NCBI RefSeq assembly: GCF_000003195.3
Contig: NC_012872.2
Coordinates: 59,005,695-59,069,694 of the forward strand
Origin: Sorghum bicolor
Lineage: Eukaryota; Streptophyta; Magnoliopsida; Poales; Poaceae
DNA: 64,000 nucleotides
Reading direction: 5' to 3'
In this document: positions 1 to 10,252 of the stretch, one piece after another
Numbering within the stretch: position 1 is the stretch's first letter
Layout of the letters: every line of letters starts with the position of its first letter
The notes under the pieces: generated by a model
What the model was told of the DNA's origin: nothing
The model's database searches: none
The model's input: only the letters and a program-made list of their open reading frames with translations
Position numbers and translations under genes: made by a program

Positions 1-602
1 ATTTTCTTCCTTTGTTAGAAAGCAAAACTAGAGCACATGTGCAGAACAAAGATATTTTGTCATTTCTAGCTATGAATAAGCTAGCAAATAATAGAGAAGT
101 AGCACCATGCCCACACAGCATTTATGCCTTCTATTCCATTGTTGAATAACACCAAGCACAAGACACAACTATCCAGCAAAGGAACATAACCAGCACATAC
201 AGCAAACAAGAACTTAACTCTATTTTACTTGGTCTATAAATCTCAAGTTCTGAACATTACTAGCAAGGCTGTCTAAATAGTTACATCTAACTACTTTTGG
301 TATGCAATAGTTTGTAAGCTAAGCAGTATCCTCTACTTAAAAGCCTGAGCATTAAGTTCCTACTTCTGGGTCTTTGAATAAGGGGGGCTTTCTTTTGTTT
401 CTTTTCTCGCAATGCAAAAGCCTCTCCACACACAAACATCAACAGTCCACTGCAAAGCACACCAATACTCTATGAAAGCAGGTCTGCAGAAGGGACATGG
501 GAGATATAATCACATCATACCTGACGAGTAAGCTGGCCAAGATGTTTACTTGCACTAGGCTGACAGCAGGTACTAGCACAGCATAGAGCCAAATTTCTCA
601 AA
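1..602. other. 3' flank of PPR gene, no gene seen
   Basis: AT-rich sequence lying downstream of the minus-strand PPR gene. It has no long reading frame with protein-like composition and no clear terminal repeats. Part of it nearest the gene is presumably 3' UTR; the exact polyadenylation site cannot be placed by eye. Confidence 0.5.
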
Positions 603-2039
603 TCAACTAACAGTTAGCCGGTCCCAGATTTCCTCAGCTTCTTGCCTCACCTTCTTCTTACTCCAGTACCCACTGATAATAACATCCCATGTCTCCCTCT
701 CAGGGATGCATCTCTCTGACAGCATGTCAAGCACAACATGGGCAGCTTTCTCCATGTTCTTCTTTTTGGAGAAGCTCTCAACAAGAAGATGGAAAGTGGT
801 TGGGTCGGTAGAAATACTACGAGTCCTTGTGCTCTGGTAGACCTGAAAAGCCCTGCCAAGTTCACCCTTAGCACACAATGCTGTCAGCACGGTATTGTTT
901 ATCCTGGTATGCAAGCTCCAAGTCACCCGGTTTGGTTCAATACCGGCAAGAATCATCTCATCCAGGTAATTTGCAGCCTCCACAGCCCTTCCTGCATCAC
1001 ATAGCCCAACAATGAGCTTCCCAAACAACCCAGCATCAGGCTTCCGCCCCTGTAGACGCATCCGGTCCAAGACCTCCATTGCCTCACTCAGCATATGTTC
1101 CTTACACAGTCCATCAATAACCGAGCTATATGTGATTGTATTTGGCAGCTTCTTCTCCTTGATCATCCTATCCATCAATTCTAACGCTGATGCGGCACGT
1201 CCACCCTTGCACAGTCCATCAATCAGTGAACTATAAGTTACCAGATTAGGTGAGACCCCTCTCCTCCCCATTTCATCAAATATCTTCAACGCATCATCAA
1301 AGCAACCCTCCCTTGCGAGCCAATGGATAAGAGTGGTATAAGTAACAACAGTTGGTGCAATGCATTTCCCAACCATCTCGGAGAACATCTCGAGGGCCGC
1401 GGCCAGGCGGCCACGGCGGCAGAGCCCGTCGATGATGGTGTTGTAGGAACAGACGTCAGGCTTGGGGATGTTCCGGAAAAGGCGGAGAGCGTCTTTGATG
1501 TCAGCGGCGGCGTCGGAGCATTGGGCCTTGAGGAGGACGTTGTAGGTGGCAGCGGTGGGGGCGAATCCGGCGGCGCGCATGTCGGCGAGTAGGGAGCGGG
1601 CCAGGGGGAGGTGCGAGTGCGCGACGAGAGCGGCGAGGACGGCGTTGTAAGAGCGAGCGGAGTGGGGGAGCGCGAGGTCAGAGGGGGCGGAGCGGAAGAG
1701 GTGGAGAGCGGCGAGCGGGCGGTGCGTGCGGGAGAAGGCGCGGAGGAGGCCGAGGAAGGGAGGCTCGAGAGCAGCGACGGAGGGAAAGACCCCGCGTGAG
1801 CGGGAGAGGAGGGAGGTGGCGAGGGGGAGGTGCCCTGCGGAGGCGAGGCGAGAGGTAAGGAGAGAGACGGTGGCCGGAGACGGGGTGATGGGGTCTGGCG
1901 CAGAAGTGGAAGCGGCGGTGGCAGCGTCGAAGATCGCAAGGGCGCGGCGAGGGTCCCGTTCGGCCCGAACTAGGCGGTGGAGGTGGTCTGCGGTGAGGGT
2001 CTTCGGCCATTTGGGCGGCGTGGGGTTGGCCGGCGGCAT
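603..2039 (-). CDS. P-class pentatricopeptide repeat protein
   Basis: Single-exon gene of 478 aa. PPR proteins bind organellar RNA, one base per helix-turn-helix repeat, and steer its processing, stability or translation. About ten tandem ~35-residue motifs run from roughly residue 125 to the C terminus, with signatures such as SYNTIIDGLCRRG, TYTTLIHWLAREG and TYSSLIDGLCKGG. Repeats of uniform length and no E, DYW or SMR tail make it P-class. The N-terminal ~60 residues are Pro/Ala/Arg/Ser-rich, compatible with an organellar transit peptide, although the start is acidic-poor rather than classic. The ATG at 2039 is the first in frame and is followed by GC-rich codons typical of grass intronless genes. 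One repeat (TWSLHTRINNTVLTALC) looks about seven residues too long. No stop or frameshift is seen. The exact orthologue was not recognised. Confidence 0.9.
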   Translation of the reverse strand: MPPANPTPPKWPKTLTADHLHRLVRAERDPRRALAIFDAATAASTSAPDPITPSPATVSLLTSRLASAGHLPLATSLLSRSRGVFPSVAALEPPFLGLLRAFSRTHRPLAALHLFRSAPSDLALPHSARSYNAVLAALVAHSHLPLARSLLADMRAAGFAPTAATYNVLLKAQCSDAAADIKDALRLFRNIPKPDVCSYNTIIDGLCRRGRLAAALEMFSEMVGKCIAPTVVTYTTLIHWLAREGCFDDALKIFDEMGRRGVSPNLVTYSSLIDGLCKGGRAASALELMDRMIKEKKLPNTITYSSVIDGLCKEHMLSEAMEVLDRMRLQGRKPDAGLFGKLIVGLCDAGRAVEAANYLDEMILAGIEPNRVTWSLHTRINNTVLTALCAKGELGRAFQVYQSTRTRSISTDPTTFHLLVESFSKKKNMEKAAHVVLDMLSERCIPERETWDVIISGYWSKKKVRQEAEEIWDRLTVS

Positions 2040-2398
2040 GGGGGGCGGTGGTGAGGTAGGCGTAGACAGGTGTTCGGCGGAATGCCGAGGAGCGCGAGGA
2101 TGCGTGGGCTGGAAAATGACTCAAACAGCGCGGAGGCGGCAGACCTGTTCCTCCTAGACCTGTTCCTCCAAATCAAGGATATATGTTTTGTTGGCGCTCA
2201 AAAAAAAGAATATATGTTTTGTTTTTTATCTATTTTCTTTAATTTGTTTCGTAATTTTTTTTGCCACAGATAAATTAGCAGAATATTATACTCCAATTAC
2301 CAATTGAAACGCTGAGATTATTTGACCGTTCAAATGGCGGACTTTTCCTTCTCTATGCTGCATATCTTAAAAATCTTAAGTTTTCTCAAGCGAATATT
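2040..2398. other. 5' flank of PPR gene
   Basis: The first ~130 bases next to the PPR start are GC-rich and probably hold the 5' UTR and core promoter of the minus-strand gene. Beyond about 2180 the sequence becomes AT-rich. No coding sequence is seen. Long antisense frames here mirror the GC-rich PPR codons and are not genes. Confidence 0.45.
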
Positions 2399-2406
2399 CT
2401 CTCAAG

Positions 2407-2846
2407 TCACGGTGGGCACAATTAACCGAAATCGAGAAACCGAACCAAAAGAACCGGAACCGAAAAAATCAGTTTCTTATTCGGTTCCAAGTTTTGAGAA
2501 CCGAAATAATCGAGAACAATTCGGTTCTTACCCTCGGTTAATCGTATTAACCGAAAGAACCAAAATTTATGAGTTTTACTTTACTTATTAGTATTTTGTA
2601 AGACAAAGTTTGATTTTTGTGTGACATCTCATACTAAATTACTATGTATTTATGTTACTATATTGCTATTATTCTTTTACCAATTATTATTATCTAAATT
2701 AGAAGTGATGTTGCTTATATTTGAAATAACCGAGAACCGAAATGCTCGGTTCCTAAATTTTTTTGAAACCGATCGGTTCTTATGTTCTAAGAATCGAATT
2801 TCATAAATAACCGAGGGAACCCAACCAGAACCGAATGTCACCCTGA
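2407..2846. mobile_element. hAT-type MITE with 8-bp TSD
   Basis: Flanked by the perfect direct repeat CTCTCAAG at 2399-2406 and 2847-2854, the 8-bp length typical of hAT insertions. Ends are TCACGGTGGGCAC and, reverse-complemented, TCAGGGTGACATTCGG, giving a short imperfect terminal inverted repeat. Both subterminal zones are packed with AACCGAA/TTCGGTT words in both orientations, a pattern typical of subterminal transposase-binding sites. There is no coding capacity, so it would need a transposase in trans. Confidence 0.8.
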
Positions 2847-2854
2847 CTCTCAAG

Positions 2855-3484
2855 CACACCCTCGAACTGGCATTATTTTAGATACCCAAAGAGTTCTTGT
2901 ATTTCACTTGTATGGGAGCCAATCTTGTTTGAGTTAGTCTTATTAATGGTTAGCAGTTAAGTTCATGTTTTGCTGTAAACGGAGGTTTAGCTAGTAGACA
3001 TGCCAGCTAGTAGACATGCTCCGCTCTAAACTGAGGTTTAGCTAGTAGATAGTAGAGAGATGGCTAAATCCATGTTTATCAGGTTGTTCGCTTCAACTTT
3101 TTCGCAGCCAAAACAGTAAATGTACAGTGCTAGTAGAGAGGCATACAACTGCTCCGGCTGCAAATAAGCTAGAATCCAAGTTTATCAGCCTATTCACTTC
3201 AACTTTTTTGCCTTTGTGAGGTTTAATGGAAAAAAAGGTTTGTGAGATTGTAGTGCTCGATAAGATATGAACAATTTGGGACAAAATCGTTTGAAGACAT
3301 CTTGAAGCAAAAACAATGGAAGTCTGGCGTTAATATAGTCCCAAATAAAAAGTTTGTGAAGTTATAATCTTTTTGTACATCTAGATTTATATAAGTACAT
3401 CCAAATCTATATGAGAAGTTATAATCTTTAATATATATATATCATGTAGAGAAGGAAAATTCTACCAATTGAATTAGAGAATTT
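2855..3484. other. AT-rich spacer, nothing recognised
   Basis: No reading frame of protein-like composition and no clear TIR pair. A short direct repetition is visible near 2985-3050 (GCTAGTAGACATGC-like words appear twice), too small to classify. Confidence 0.4.
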
Positions 3485-3487
3485 TAA

Positions 3488-3795
3488 GGGCCAATTTGAA
3501 TATTTTATAGAGCTCTTCATGCTTCAAATTCTTCTTGGAAGCTGATTATTGTAAGAAGTGATTTTGTGTCCGAAATTGATTTACTATGATTCTCTATGAT
3601 GAACTATGTGCATATAGTGATTCTATGCATGAAGTAAATTAGGAGAAGCTAATTTTTTTACTCCCAAACTCTAACTCATTTTAGACAATTACTTCACAAA
3701 AATAACAAAGAATCACTTCTTAGTAAAAATTGTATGGCAAAGCTTCTCCTGGATTCAGCATGGAATGTGCTTTGGGAGCTCTATCAAATTGGTCC
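3488..3795. mobile_element. Tourist-like MITE, TSD TAA
   Basis: Imperfect terminal inverted repeats GGGCCAATTTGAATA at the left and, reverse-complemented, GGACCAATTTGATAGAGCTC at the right. TAA lies directly outside both ends (3485-3487 and 3796-3798). The 308-bp length, absence of coding sequence and 3-bp TWA-type TSD fit a non-autonomous PIF/Harbinger (Tourist) element. Confidence 0.7.
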
Positions 3796-3798
3796 TAA

Positions 3799-4317
3799 AT
3801 CTCTTTTTTGGATTAGGTATGCTTCTGCAATTTTTTATAATGGTGTACAATGTTTTTACAAAATGTCGGCAAATTTAAAACATTAAAATCATTCAAAATA
3901 ACATGGAGTTGGCCTAAAAAAGTGCCCACTAACATTTTTGAGATAATTCTTGGCTACGAGAATCCTGCAATCCTTTATACTAGGCTTAGTATCAAGGGCA
4001 CTCAATATGCTGATATGGCACTGTATATATAAAGATAGATATGATAAAAGTTTCATAGGAATAGAGATAGTTTCACGAGAATACAACCCTTTTGCACCGT
4101 TTCCCAAAATATAGATGTGTGTTGAAAACTGAAACATGATACCCTCTTTGAGTCTAGCCTAAGGTCACGTTTGGATAAACAAATGGTTATAGTTTCTCCC
4201 AAGAATCACAAGAATCTGTGTTGAACATAGCTAGGGCAAAGTGAATCATTTTTTTATCCTCAAAATGATTCTCTCTATTCGCTGGCACTCAAAATAGTCA
4301 TATCATGGTTTCATAGT
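3799..4317. other. AT-rich spacer, nothing recognised
   Basis: No gene. Short antisense and sense frames of 60-80 codons lack any family signature. It could be decayed repeat sequence. Confidence 0.35.
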
Positions 4318-4325
4318 GAAGCCTT

Positions 4326-6236
4326 GTGAAAGGTCCAAATGGCTAGAGGGGGGTGAATAGCCTATTTAAATTTTCTACAAACTCAGTTAGACAAGTTGAT
4401 TAGTAAAACAAATGGTGAAGCTAAACTAGCACTAGCTTAACTAAGCTATGCAAGCCACCTAAAGTCTAGTACAAGGCTAAACACTAAACCACAACAACAA
4501 GAGAAAACTAGCTACACTCCTAAACAAGAAGACTATGCTAAACAAGCTAAACAACTAGCAGGGTATGCAATTAAGTAAAGAAATGAAGATTGATTGTTAT
4601 ACCAACGTTGTAGAGTAGAGATATGTCCAACCAATCACTCACAATCACAATCACAATAGATAATCCTCGGCAATAGATGATACAAGATTTTTTACCGAGG
4701 TTAACTTGCTTCTCGGTAAGCTAGTTCTCGTTGTGGCGATGCACCCACTTGATGGATCGCGAACTAATTGGCAATCCAAAGCAAACCCACTCCAAGATGG
4801 GGATCCTCCAAGCCACGAGCAATCCACTGGAGTAGCCAATTGCGATCTCCCGCGGGGAAGGCTCAAGAACCCCTCGCAAATCACTTGGTGAGGCCCAAAA
4901 CAATCTCCAATCACCAGCTCAACACCTCCGCTGCTCCACGGTATCTAGGGTGTTAGGAAACACCCAAGAGTAATAAGAAATCCATAGCAAACTCAAGGAT
5001 CAAGTACCACTAGATGCAACTCACTAAGCAATGCACTTGAATCTCACTCAATCTCACTAGGATTAGCAATCAAGCAAGGAGATGAGTGGAGGGAGTGTTC
5101 TCTAGCTCAAAGTATGTCTCGAGTATGCCAAAGTGCAAGAGCCAGCCCCCCAAAGTTGGCCACCTCCTATTTATAAGCCCTCTCAACAAATAGAGTCGTT
5201 GGCTCTTTCACTAGGCTAAACTTAGGGCCATCGGATGCACAATAGGGAGTCACCGAACGCTAGGACCCTGTGTCCGGTGCCTTGATGACGGCCATGTGTC
5301 GTCCTTTTGACTCCTGCGCGTCGATCTCTAACGGTCACCTGCAAACCACCGAGCGCAGTCAAGTAAGCACCGAACGCATCCGGTACTCACTGGACCCGTA
5401 AGCAGGGAGGTTTGTGAAAACGCTGGAACACCGAACGCCGAGCACCGGACACTCTCCGGTGCGTCCGATGCTTTTGTCAGAAACCCTTACAGAAGTTCAG
5501 CTTCACCGAACGCATGAACTGAAGACACCCTGCGTCCGGTGCTTTAGAGTTTGGTGCTCTCTGCCTACTCGTGCCGAACACTGTCAGTACACCGAACGCT
5601 AAGGCCAGCGTCCGGTGCCTCCGCAGCCTGCGAAAACACTCCCACGACTTCTCAAAGAATTCCATCAGCGCAATAGAAAATATGCTATTCATTTTCTCAA
5701 AAGTGTCGAATCCCACCTCGTAAGCTCGGTGGGAGAGAGAAAGGAACCAAACCCCCTCTCAACCCAAGGAACTCCATCTCCTCTGTAAATGTGCTAACAC
5801 CACCGAGTGTCCATCACCAAAGTGCATGTGTGTTAGCTTTTCACAAATATTTTCATCAAATGAGTTAGGTTAGCACTTTACTAAATCCTAATGCATATGC
5901 TCAAAATATAATCCTAGTAGCACTTGATTCGAGAGATGACCGTGATTTCCTCTCTAGATAGTCGGTTATCTATTCTAAATCAGGTCAAACACTTCTCTAC
6001 TCAACTTAGACCGGCAAAAGCAAAACCTATATTTATACCTAGCCTTGTTCACTTAACTCCTTGTTTATCACCATGATCTTCACTTTATGCTTCATCTCTT
6101 TGTAATCATGTGGCCACCTTTCTGTGCCACCTTGCACCTTCATCACATGTGTTGCTATGCCTAACTCAAATCACTTAAACACAAGGCATTAGCAACTTGG
6201 TGTTATTAATTACCAAAACCAAACTTGGGCTTTCAC
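4326..6236. mobile_element. Non-autonomous TIR element (GTGAAAG ends)
   Basis: About 1.9 kb bounded by GTGAAAGGTCCAA at the left and, reverse-complemented, GTGAAAGCCCAAG at the right. CTT sits outside both ends (4323-4325 and 6237-6239), consistent with a 3-bp TSD. Removing the element plus one CTT joins GAAGC-CTT to GTTTAATTC, restoring the left end of a GGCCTTGTTTAG-family MITE, which supports these boundaries. No transposase is encoded. Three-base TSDs suggest Harbinger- or CACTA-like biology, but the ends do not start with CACTA and the site is not TWA, so the superfamily is left open. Confidence 0.65.
5240..5625. repeat. Cluster of CACCGAACGC / GCGTCCGGTGC inverted repeats
   Basis: At least five spaced repeat units lie inside the 4326-6236 element. 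Each pairs a CACCGAACGC-type word with a downstream (G)CGTCCGGTGC-type word, e.g. near 5247/5268, 5372/5385, 5431/5457, 5505/5532 and 5590/5611. Each pair could fold into a small GC-rich hairpin in otherwise ordinary sequence. Confidence 0.7.
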
Positions 6237-6571
6237 CTTGTTTAATTCTCATCCCAAAACTTTACACTCTATCTCATTAAATATTTAGACACATGTATGG
6301 AGCATTAAATATAGATAGAAAACTATTCTGATAAATTACAAGTACTTTTCAAGATGAATCTTTTAAGCCTAATTAGTCCATGATTAGACACTAATTGCTA
6401 CAGTACACATATGTTAATAATAGATTAATTAGGCTTAATAAATTCATCTCGTGATTTACTCATATATTTTGTAATTTGTTTTTTATTAGTATCCGAACAC
6501 CTCGTGCGACACCCCCATGTAACATCCGATATAATACCCAAAAACTTTACAACCTGGAGCTAAACAAGCCC
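6237..6571. mobile_element. GGCCTTGTTTAG-family MITE, split by insertion
   Basis: Right-hand and central part of a Tourist-like MITE whose left tip (AAGCCTT, about 4318-4325) is separated by the 1.9-kb element above. The body carries the family hallmarks: a CATTAAATATAGA word, a GAATC..TTTTAAGCCTAATTAGTCCATGATTAG core and a CTACAGTA word. It ends in GGAGCTAAACAAGCCC. A clean TSD for the whole MITE was not found. Confidence 0.6.
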
Positions 6572-7688
6572 TGATTCTCTTTTGTTTCTTTACATCTCTT
6601 CTACATTACTAATTGTATTTTTCAATTGCAATCTTTTCATTATCAAAACTAAAATGGGTTGTATCAAGTTATTCTTCTCCTACAAAAAAATTAGATTTTT
6701 TTAAGAATATCTTGTATTTATATGGTTTAAAACATATTTTTATGGACTAGAGTCTAGCCTACTAGTCAAGCAATCTTACAAAATGATATTGGTTCATCAT
6801 CTGAAATATTTTTTTTAAAAACCGGATCTGAGGGTTCCTACCGTTCTAAATCAAATTATTATTCATTAGTTGCACTTGATTAATATAACTAATTCAATCA
6901 TCTATGAAATCATTTGTGCTATCCATCATGCAAACAACACTTGTAATATATCCATAAGAGGATATCGCATAGCTCATAATTTTCGTAGCACCTTGAACCC
7001 TGTTTTTAGCTTTCGATTTTCTGTTTTATGAATAGGTGGAGATGTTTTACAGTAGTTTTATAGGAGATAGAGAGAGGAGATAGGTTTTATAGTTGTTTCA
7101 ACCAGACAATTTTCAATTTTCCACAACACGTAGATAACAAGTAGATTTTCCGCAGGTCATAGTTCACAATAGTTTTGTAGATCACACAGTTGAACCAAAT
7201 AGATGTTTATATTTTTTTCACAACTCATAGCTAAACAAACTCACCCTTAAGAGCATCTAAAAGAGTTTTCAAATCCCACTCTGAACCGAGTTTCCTTTAG
7301 TTTGATTAAAGTTATAGAAAATGTTATTAACATTGATGACTCAAACTAGATATACTATGATAATATATTTCATGATAGATTTAATTATAGTTGGTTGGTA
7401 CCATTAAAAGTACTCTAAACGTTTTAAATTATAAGACGTTTTATCTTTTCTAGATATATTTATATTACCATGTATCTACATAGAATATATATCTAAGTAT
7501 ATAGCAAAAATATATTTAGAAATAGTAAAAACGCCATATAATTTTGAAATAGAGGCACTATTAGTTTATATATATATTTAATCAAAATTGAGATAGATTC
7601 ACTTAAACAAAGCTAGAATTATATGTATATTTTTGGATGGAGGAAGTGTACGAAATAAATGATTAATCAAAGCATATCAAATTAAGTC
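6572..7688. other. AT-rich spacer with decayed MITE remnants
   Basis: No gene. Around 7410-7655 there is a degenerate Stowaway-like sequence: inverted ATAAGACGTTTTATC-type words and a TGGATGGAGGAAGTGTA right end. Around 6990-7250 a second AT-rich segment ends in CATAGCTAAACAAACTCACCC, resembling a decayed TIR element. Boundaries are uncertain. Confidence 0.4.
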
Positions 7689-7691
7689 TTA

Positions 7692-7930
7692 GGCCTTGTT
7701 TAGATCATTTTTTTGGATTTTGACGTTGTAGCACTTTTGTTTTTATTTGACAAACATTGTTCAATCATAAAGTAATTAGGTTTAAAAGATTCGTCTCGTG
7801 ATTTACAGATAAACTGTGCAATTAGTGTTTATTTTTATCTATATTTAATGCTCTATGTACGTGCCGCAAAAATCGATATGAGAGAAAATTTTGAAATTTT
7901 TTTGATTTTTAGGGTAAACTAAACAAGGCC
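7692..7930. mobile_element. GGCCTTGTTTAG-family Tourist MITE, TSD TTA
   Basis: Terminal repeats GGCCTTGTTTAGATC and ..AACTAAACAAGGCC, 239 bp, with TTA on both sides (7689-7691, 7931-7933). The internal AAAGATTCGTCTCGTGATTTAC and TTTAATGCTC words match the other members in this window. Confidence 0.85.
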
Positions 7931-7988
7931 TTAAAGCATTAGTTTGACAGAATTTCCGGTTTGTCTAGCACTGATGGCCATCGAGCAT

Positions 7989-8564
7989 GGCCCTTGTTTA
8001 GTTAAAGCCTGAAAACCAAAAAGTTTTTAAGATTCCGCGTCACATCGAATCTTGTGGCACATGCATGAAACATTAAATATAGACGAAAATAAAAACTAAT
8101 TACACAGTTTAGCTGTAAAATCAGGAGACGAATCTTTTGATCCTAGATAGTCCATGATTGGATAATATTTGTCACAAACAAACAAAATTACTATAGTACC
8201 AAAAACTTTTTACTTTTTGGAACTAAGGGCCTGTTTAGATTGGGGATGAAAATTTTTTGAGTGTCACCTTGAATGTGTCGGAAGGATGTCGGGAGAGGTT
8301 TTTAGAAACTAATAAAAAAACAAATTACACAAGACAAATTTATTAAGCATAATTAATCTGTCATTAGCATATGTAGGTTACTATAGCACTTAAGGCTAAT
8401 CATGGAGTAACTAGGCTTAAAAGATTCGTCTCGCGATTCTCAACTAAACTGTGTAATTAGTTTATTTTTTTATCTACATTTAATATTCCATGCATGTGTC
8501 TAAAGATTCGATGGAATGGATGAAAATTTTTTGGATGGGGAACTAAACAGGACCTAAGAAGGCC
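7989..8564. mobile_element. GGCCTTGTTTAG-family MITE interrupted by a second MITE
   Basis: Left end GGCCCTTGTTTAGTT and right end AAGAAGGCC, with the family core in reverse orientation. A second element occupies 8227-8554 near its right end. Outer flanks CAT/ATG do not give an unambiguous TSD. Confidence 0.65.
8227..8554. mobile_element. GGGCCTGTTTAG MITE nested in another MITE, TSD TAA
   Basis: Ends GGGCCTGTTTAGATTGGGGA and GGGGAACTAAACAGGACC form a TIR of about 15 bp. TAA flanks both sides (8224-8226, 8555-8557). It lies within the 7989-8564 element, so it is the younger insertion. Confidence 0.75.
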
Positions 8565-8816
8565 ATGGTGTACATCCAGGGTGGGGCTCATGTCAGGCAT
8601 TGAAGGGCCGAACCTTGTCTGAGCACTGACCCACTAGCGGTATGGCGGCATCAGCAGCAGCATCATCATCTACGAGTTGCAGTTCAGCGACCCGTCCTTC
8701 TCCACTCGGAGACTGGAGAAGAGTGGCCTTAAATCCCACTGCTAAATGGGCCCAGATATTTATCACTCCTAAACCGTCTGATACAGTGATACACACCAAC
8801 GAATGAACGAATGCCT

Positions 8817-9060
8817 GGGACTTGTTTAGTTCATCCTGAAAACCAAAAAGTTTTCAAGATTCCTCGTCACATCGAATCTTATGACACATGCATGAAACAT
8901 TAAATATAGACGAAAATAAAAACTAATTACACAGTTTAGCTGTAAATCACGAGACGAATCTTTTGATCCTAGTTAGTCTATGATTGGATAATATTTATCA
9001 CAAACAAACGAAAGTGCTACGGTACCGAAATTTTTTCATTTTTCGGAACTAAACAAGCCC
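8817..9060. mobile_element. GGCCTTGTTTAG-family MITE in RLT copy 1 promoter
   Basis: Ends GGGACTTGTTTAGTTC and GGAACTAAACAAGCCC with the family core between them (CATTAAATATAGACG, GAATCTTTTGATCCTAG). The equivalent promoter of copy 2 lacks it, so it inserted after duplication or was lost from copy 2. Local divergence hides the TSD. Confidence 0.75.
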
Positions 9061-9513
9061 CAAAACCCCAAGTACTCCTACGAGAGAGAGACAGGCCCCG
9101 CCACCAGCCACGGGCCCACAGGCTCAGAGGCTTCCCGGTCCCGCTCCCTGCTTCCCGAACAGGCGGGCTCGCAAAGTCCACGCCGCAGAGGATCCGGCCA
9201 AGTTCTAACGCGCTTCGTCCAATGACACCCCTCCCTCGTACAGGAGGAACAATCCTATGAACACACACGCAGGCAGCAGCAGGACCAAACGTCCAAATCC
9301 ATCCACCCCAGCACCAACAAATCCAGGTCCCAAATTTCCAACCAGAACCCAGCGCTAGTCAAAAGCACAACAAAACGGATCCCCAACAAAAGGCCACCAC
9401 CACTCCGCAAAGATCAAACCCCAAGAAATCCGAGCACCAGGCACCAGCTACTACGCTGCTGCTAATTATTCCATCCCCATCCATCTCTCTCCATCGATCG
9501 CTCCAAATATTCC

Positions 9514-9523
9514 TTTTATAAAT
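9514..9523 (+). promoter_or_regulatory. Candidate TATA box of RLT copy 1
   Basis: TTTTATAAAT in otherwise C-rich promoter sequence. In copy 2 the aligned stretch is about 12 bp shorter and reads CCATAAAATTTC, so the TATAAAT word is lost. Assigning it as the functional TATA box is inference. Confidence 0.3.
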
Positions 9524-10252
9524 TTCTTTTCCCCATCGCTTAGCAGCAGGCCAGCAGCAGCTACCGCACAACACAAAAACACACTCTTCCACTCTCCCAT
9601 CCCAAGGAGGAGAGAAACGCGAAACAAAACAAAACAAAACAAAAGAAATACACACAAAGGTCTGAGCCCCCAACCCTGACGAAAAAGGGAAGGTAGGGAG
9701 AGAAAAAAAGGGTTTTGGTTTTTATTAGCTGCGCAACACACAATGGCAGCAGCGATCCAAACCCAATCCCCAGCGCCGCAGCGCGTGGGTAATAATCCCA
9801 GTTCGAGGAGCAGCCCGTTGCTGTTCCTGGCCTGCTGCGGCTTCCCCAATCTCCTCCACATCCCTATCTATTCTTCCCTTCGTTCGTCGCCTTTGCCTTG
9901 CCTTACCCACCCACCCATCCATCCATCCATCCGCCGCCGGGGCGGGCGGTGTTCGTGGTGTTCAAGTTATTATTGTTGGTGTCATTATTCCTTTCCTCGT
10001 CCCATTTCGTTTCGGGCATATCGGTATTGGGTATTCTTCGCCACGGAGATCCAGCCGCGCGTCGATTCGCCTTTTTTTTCCCCTCTTCCTTGCTCCGCGA
10101 CGCGGGGTGGTATAATAGCGACTGTGAGGCATTTGGTGCGGGCAGACGCTACGAAGAGGTGGGGGTGAGAAAAGTAAGTTGGGAAGTTTCTGCGCCTTCG
10201 CTTTGCAGAAGGAGGTGCTCGGATCTAGGTTTCCAGGCTCTCGATCGCCGCC

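Larger units (their letters stand above)
8686..10252 (+). promoter_or_regulatory. Upstream region and leader of RLT copy 1
   Basis: This region is conserved with the copy 2 upstream region and lies directly before the RLT start. It holds a CCAAT word near 9219, a TATA-like word near 9516, CT-rich leader sequence and a CCAT microsatellite near 9915-9932 (four units here, six in copy 2). A GTAAGT at 10174 and a TTTGCAG at 10202-10208 could serve leader splicing, though as a pair they give an intron too short for plants. The open frame starting at 9743 lies in this leader and is treated as untranslated or uORF sequence. Confidence 0.5.

Noticed and set aside
1286..2157. Alternative frames over the PPR gene on both strands
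   Set aside because: Shadows of a GC-rich coding sequence whose PPR motifs are unambiguous in one frame.
9743..10168. 141-codon frame before RLT copy 1 (and its equivalent in copy 2)
   Set aside because: The frame is not conserved in length or sequence between copies and has low-complexity composition. Better explained as leader sequence, at most a uORF.
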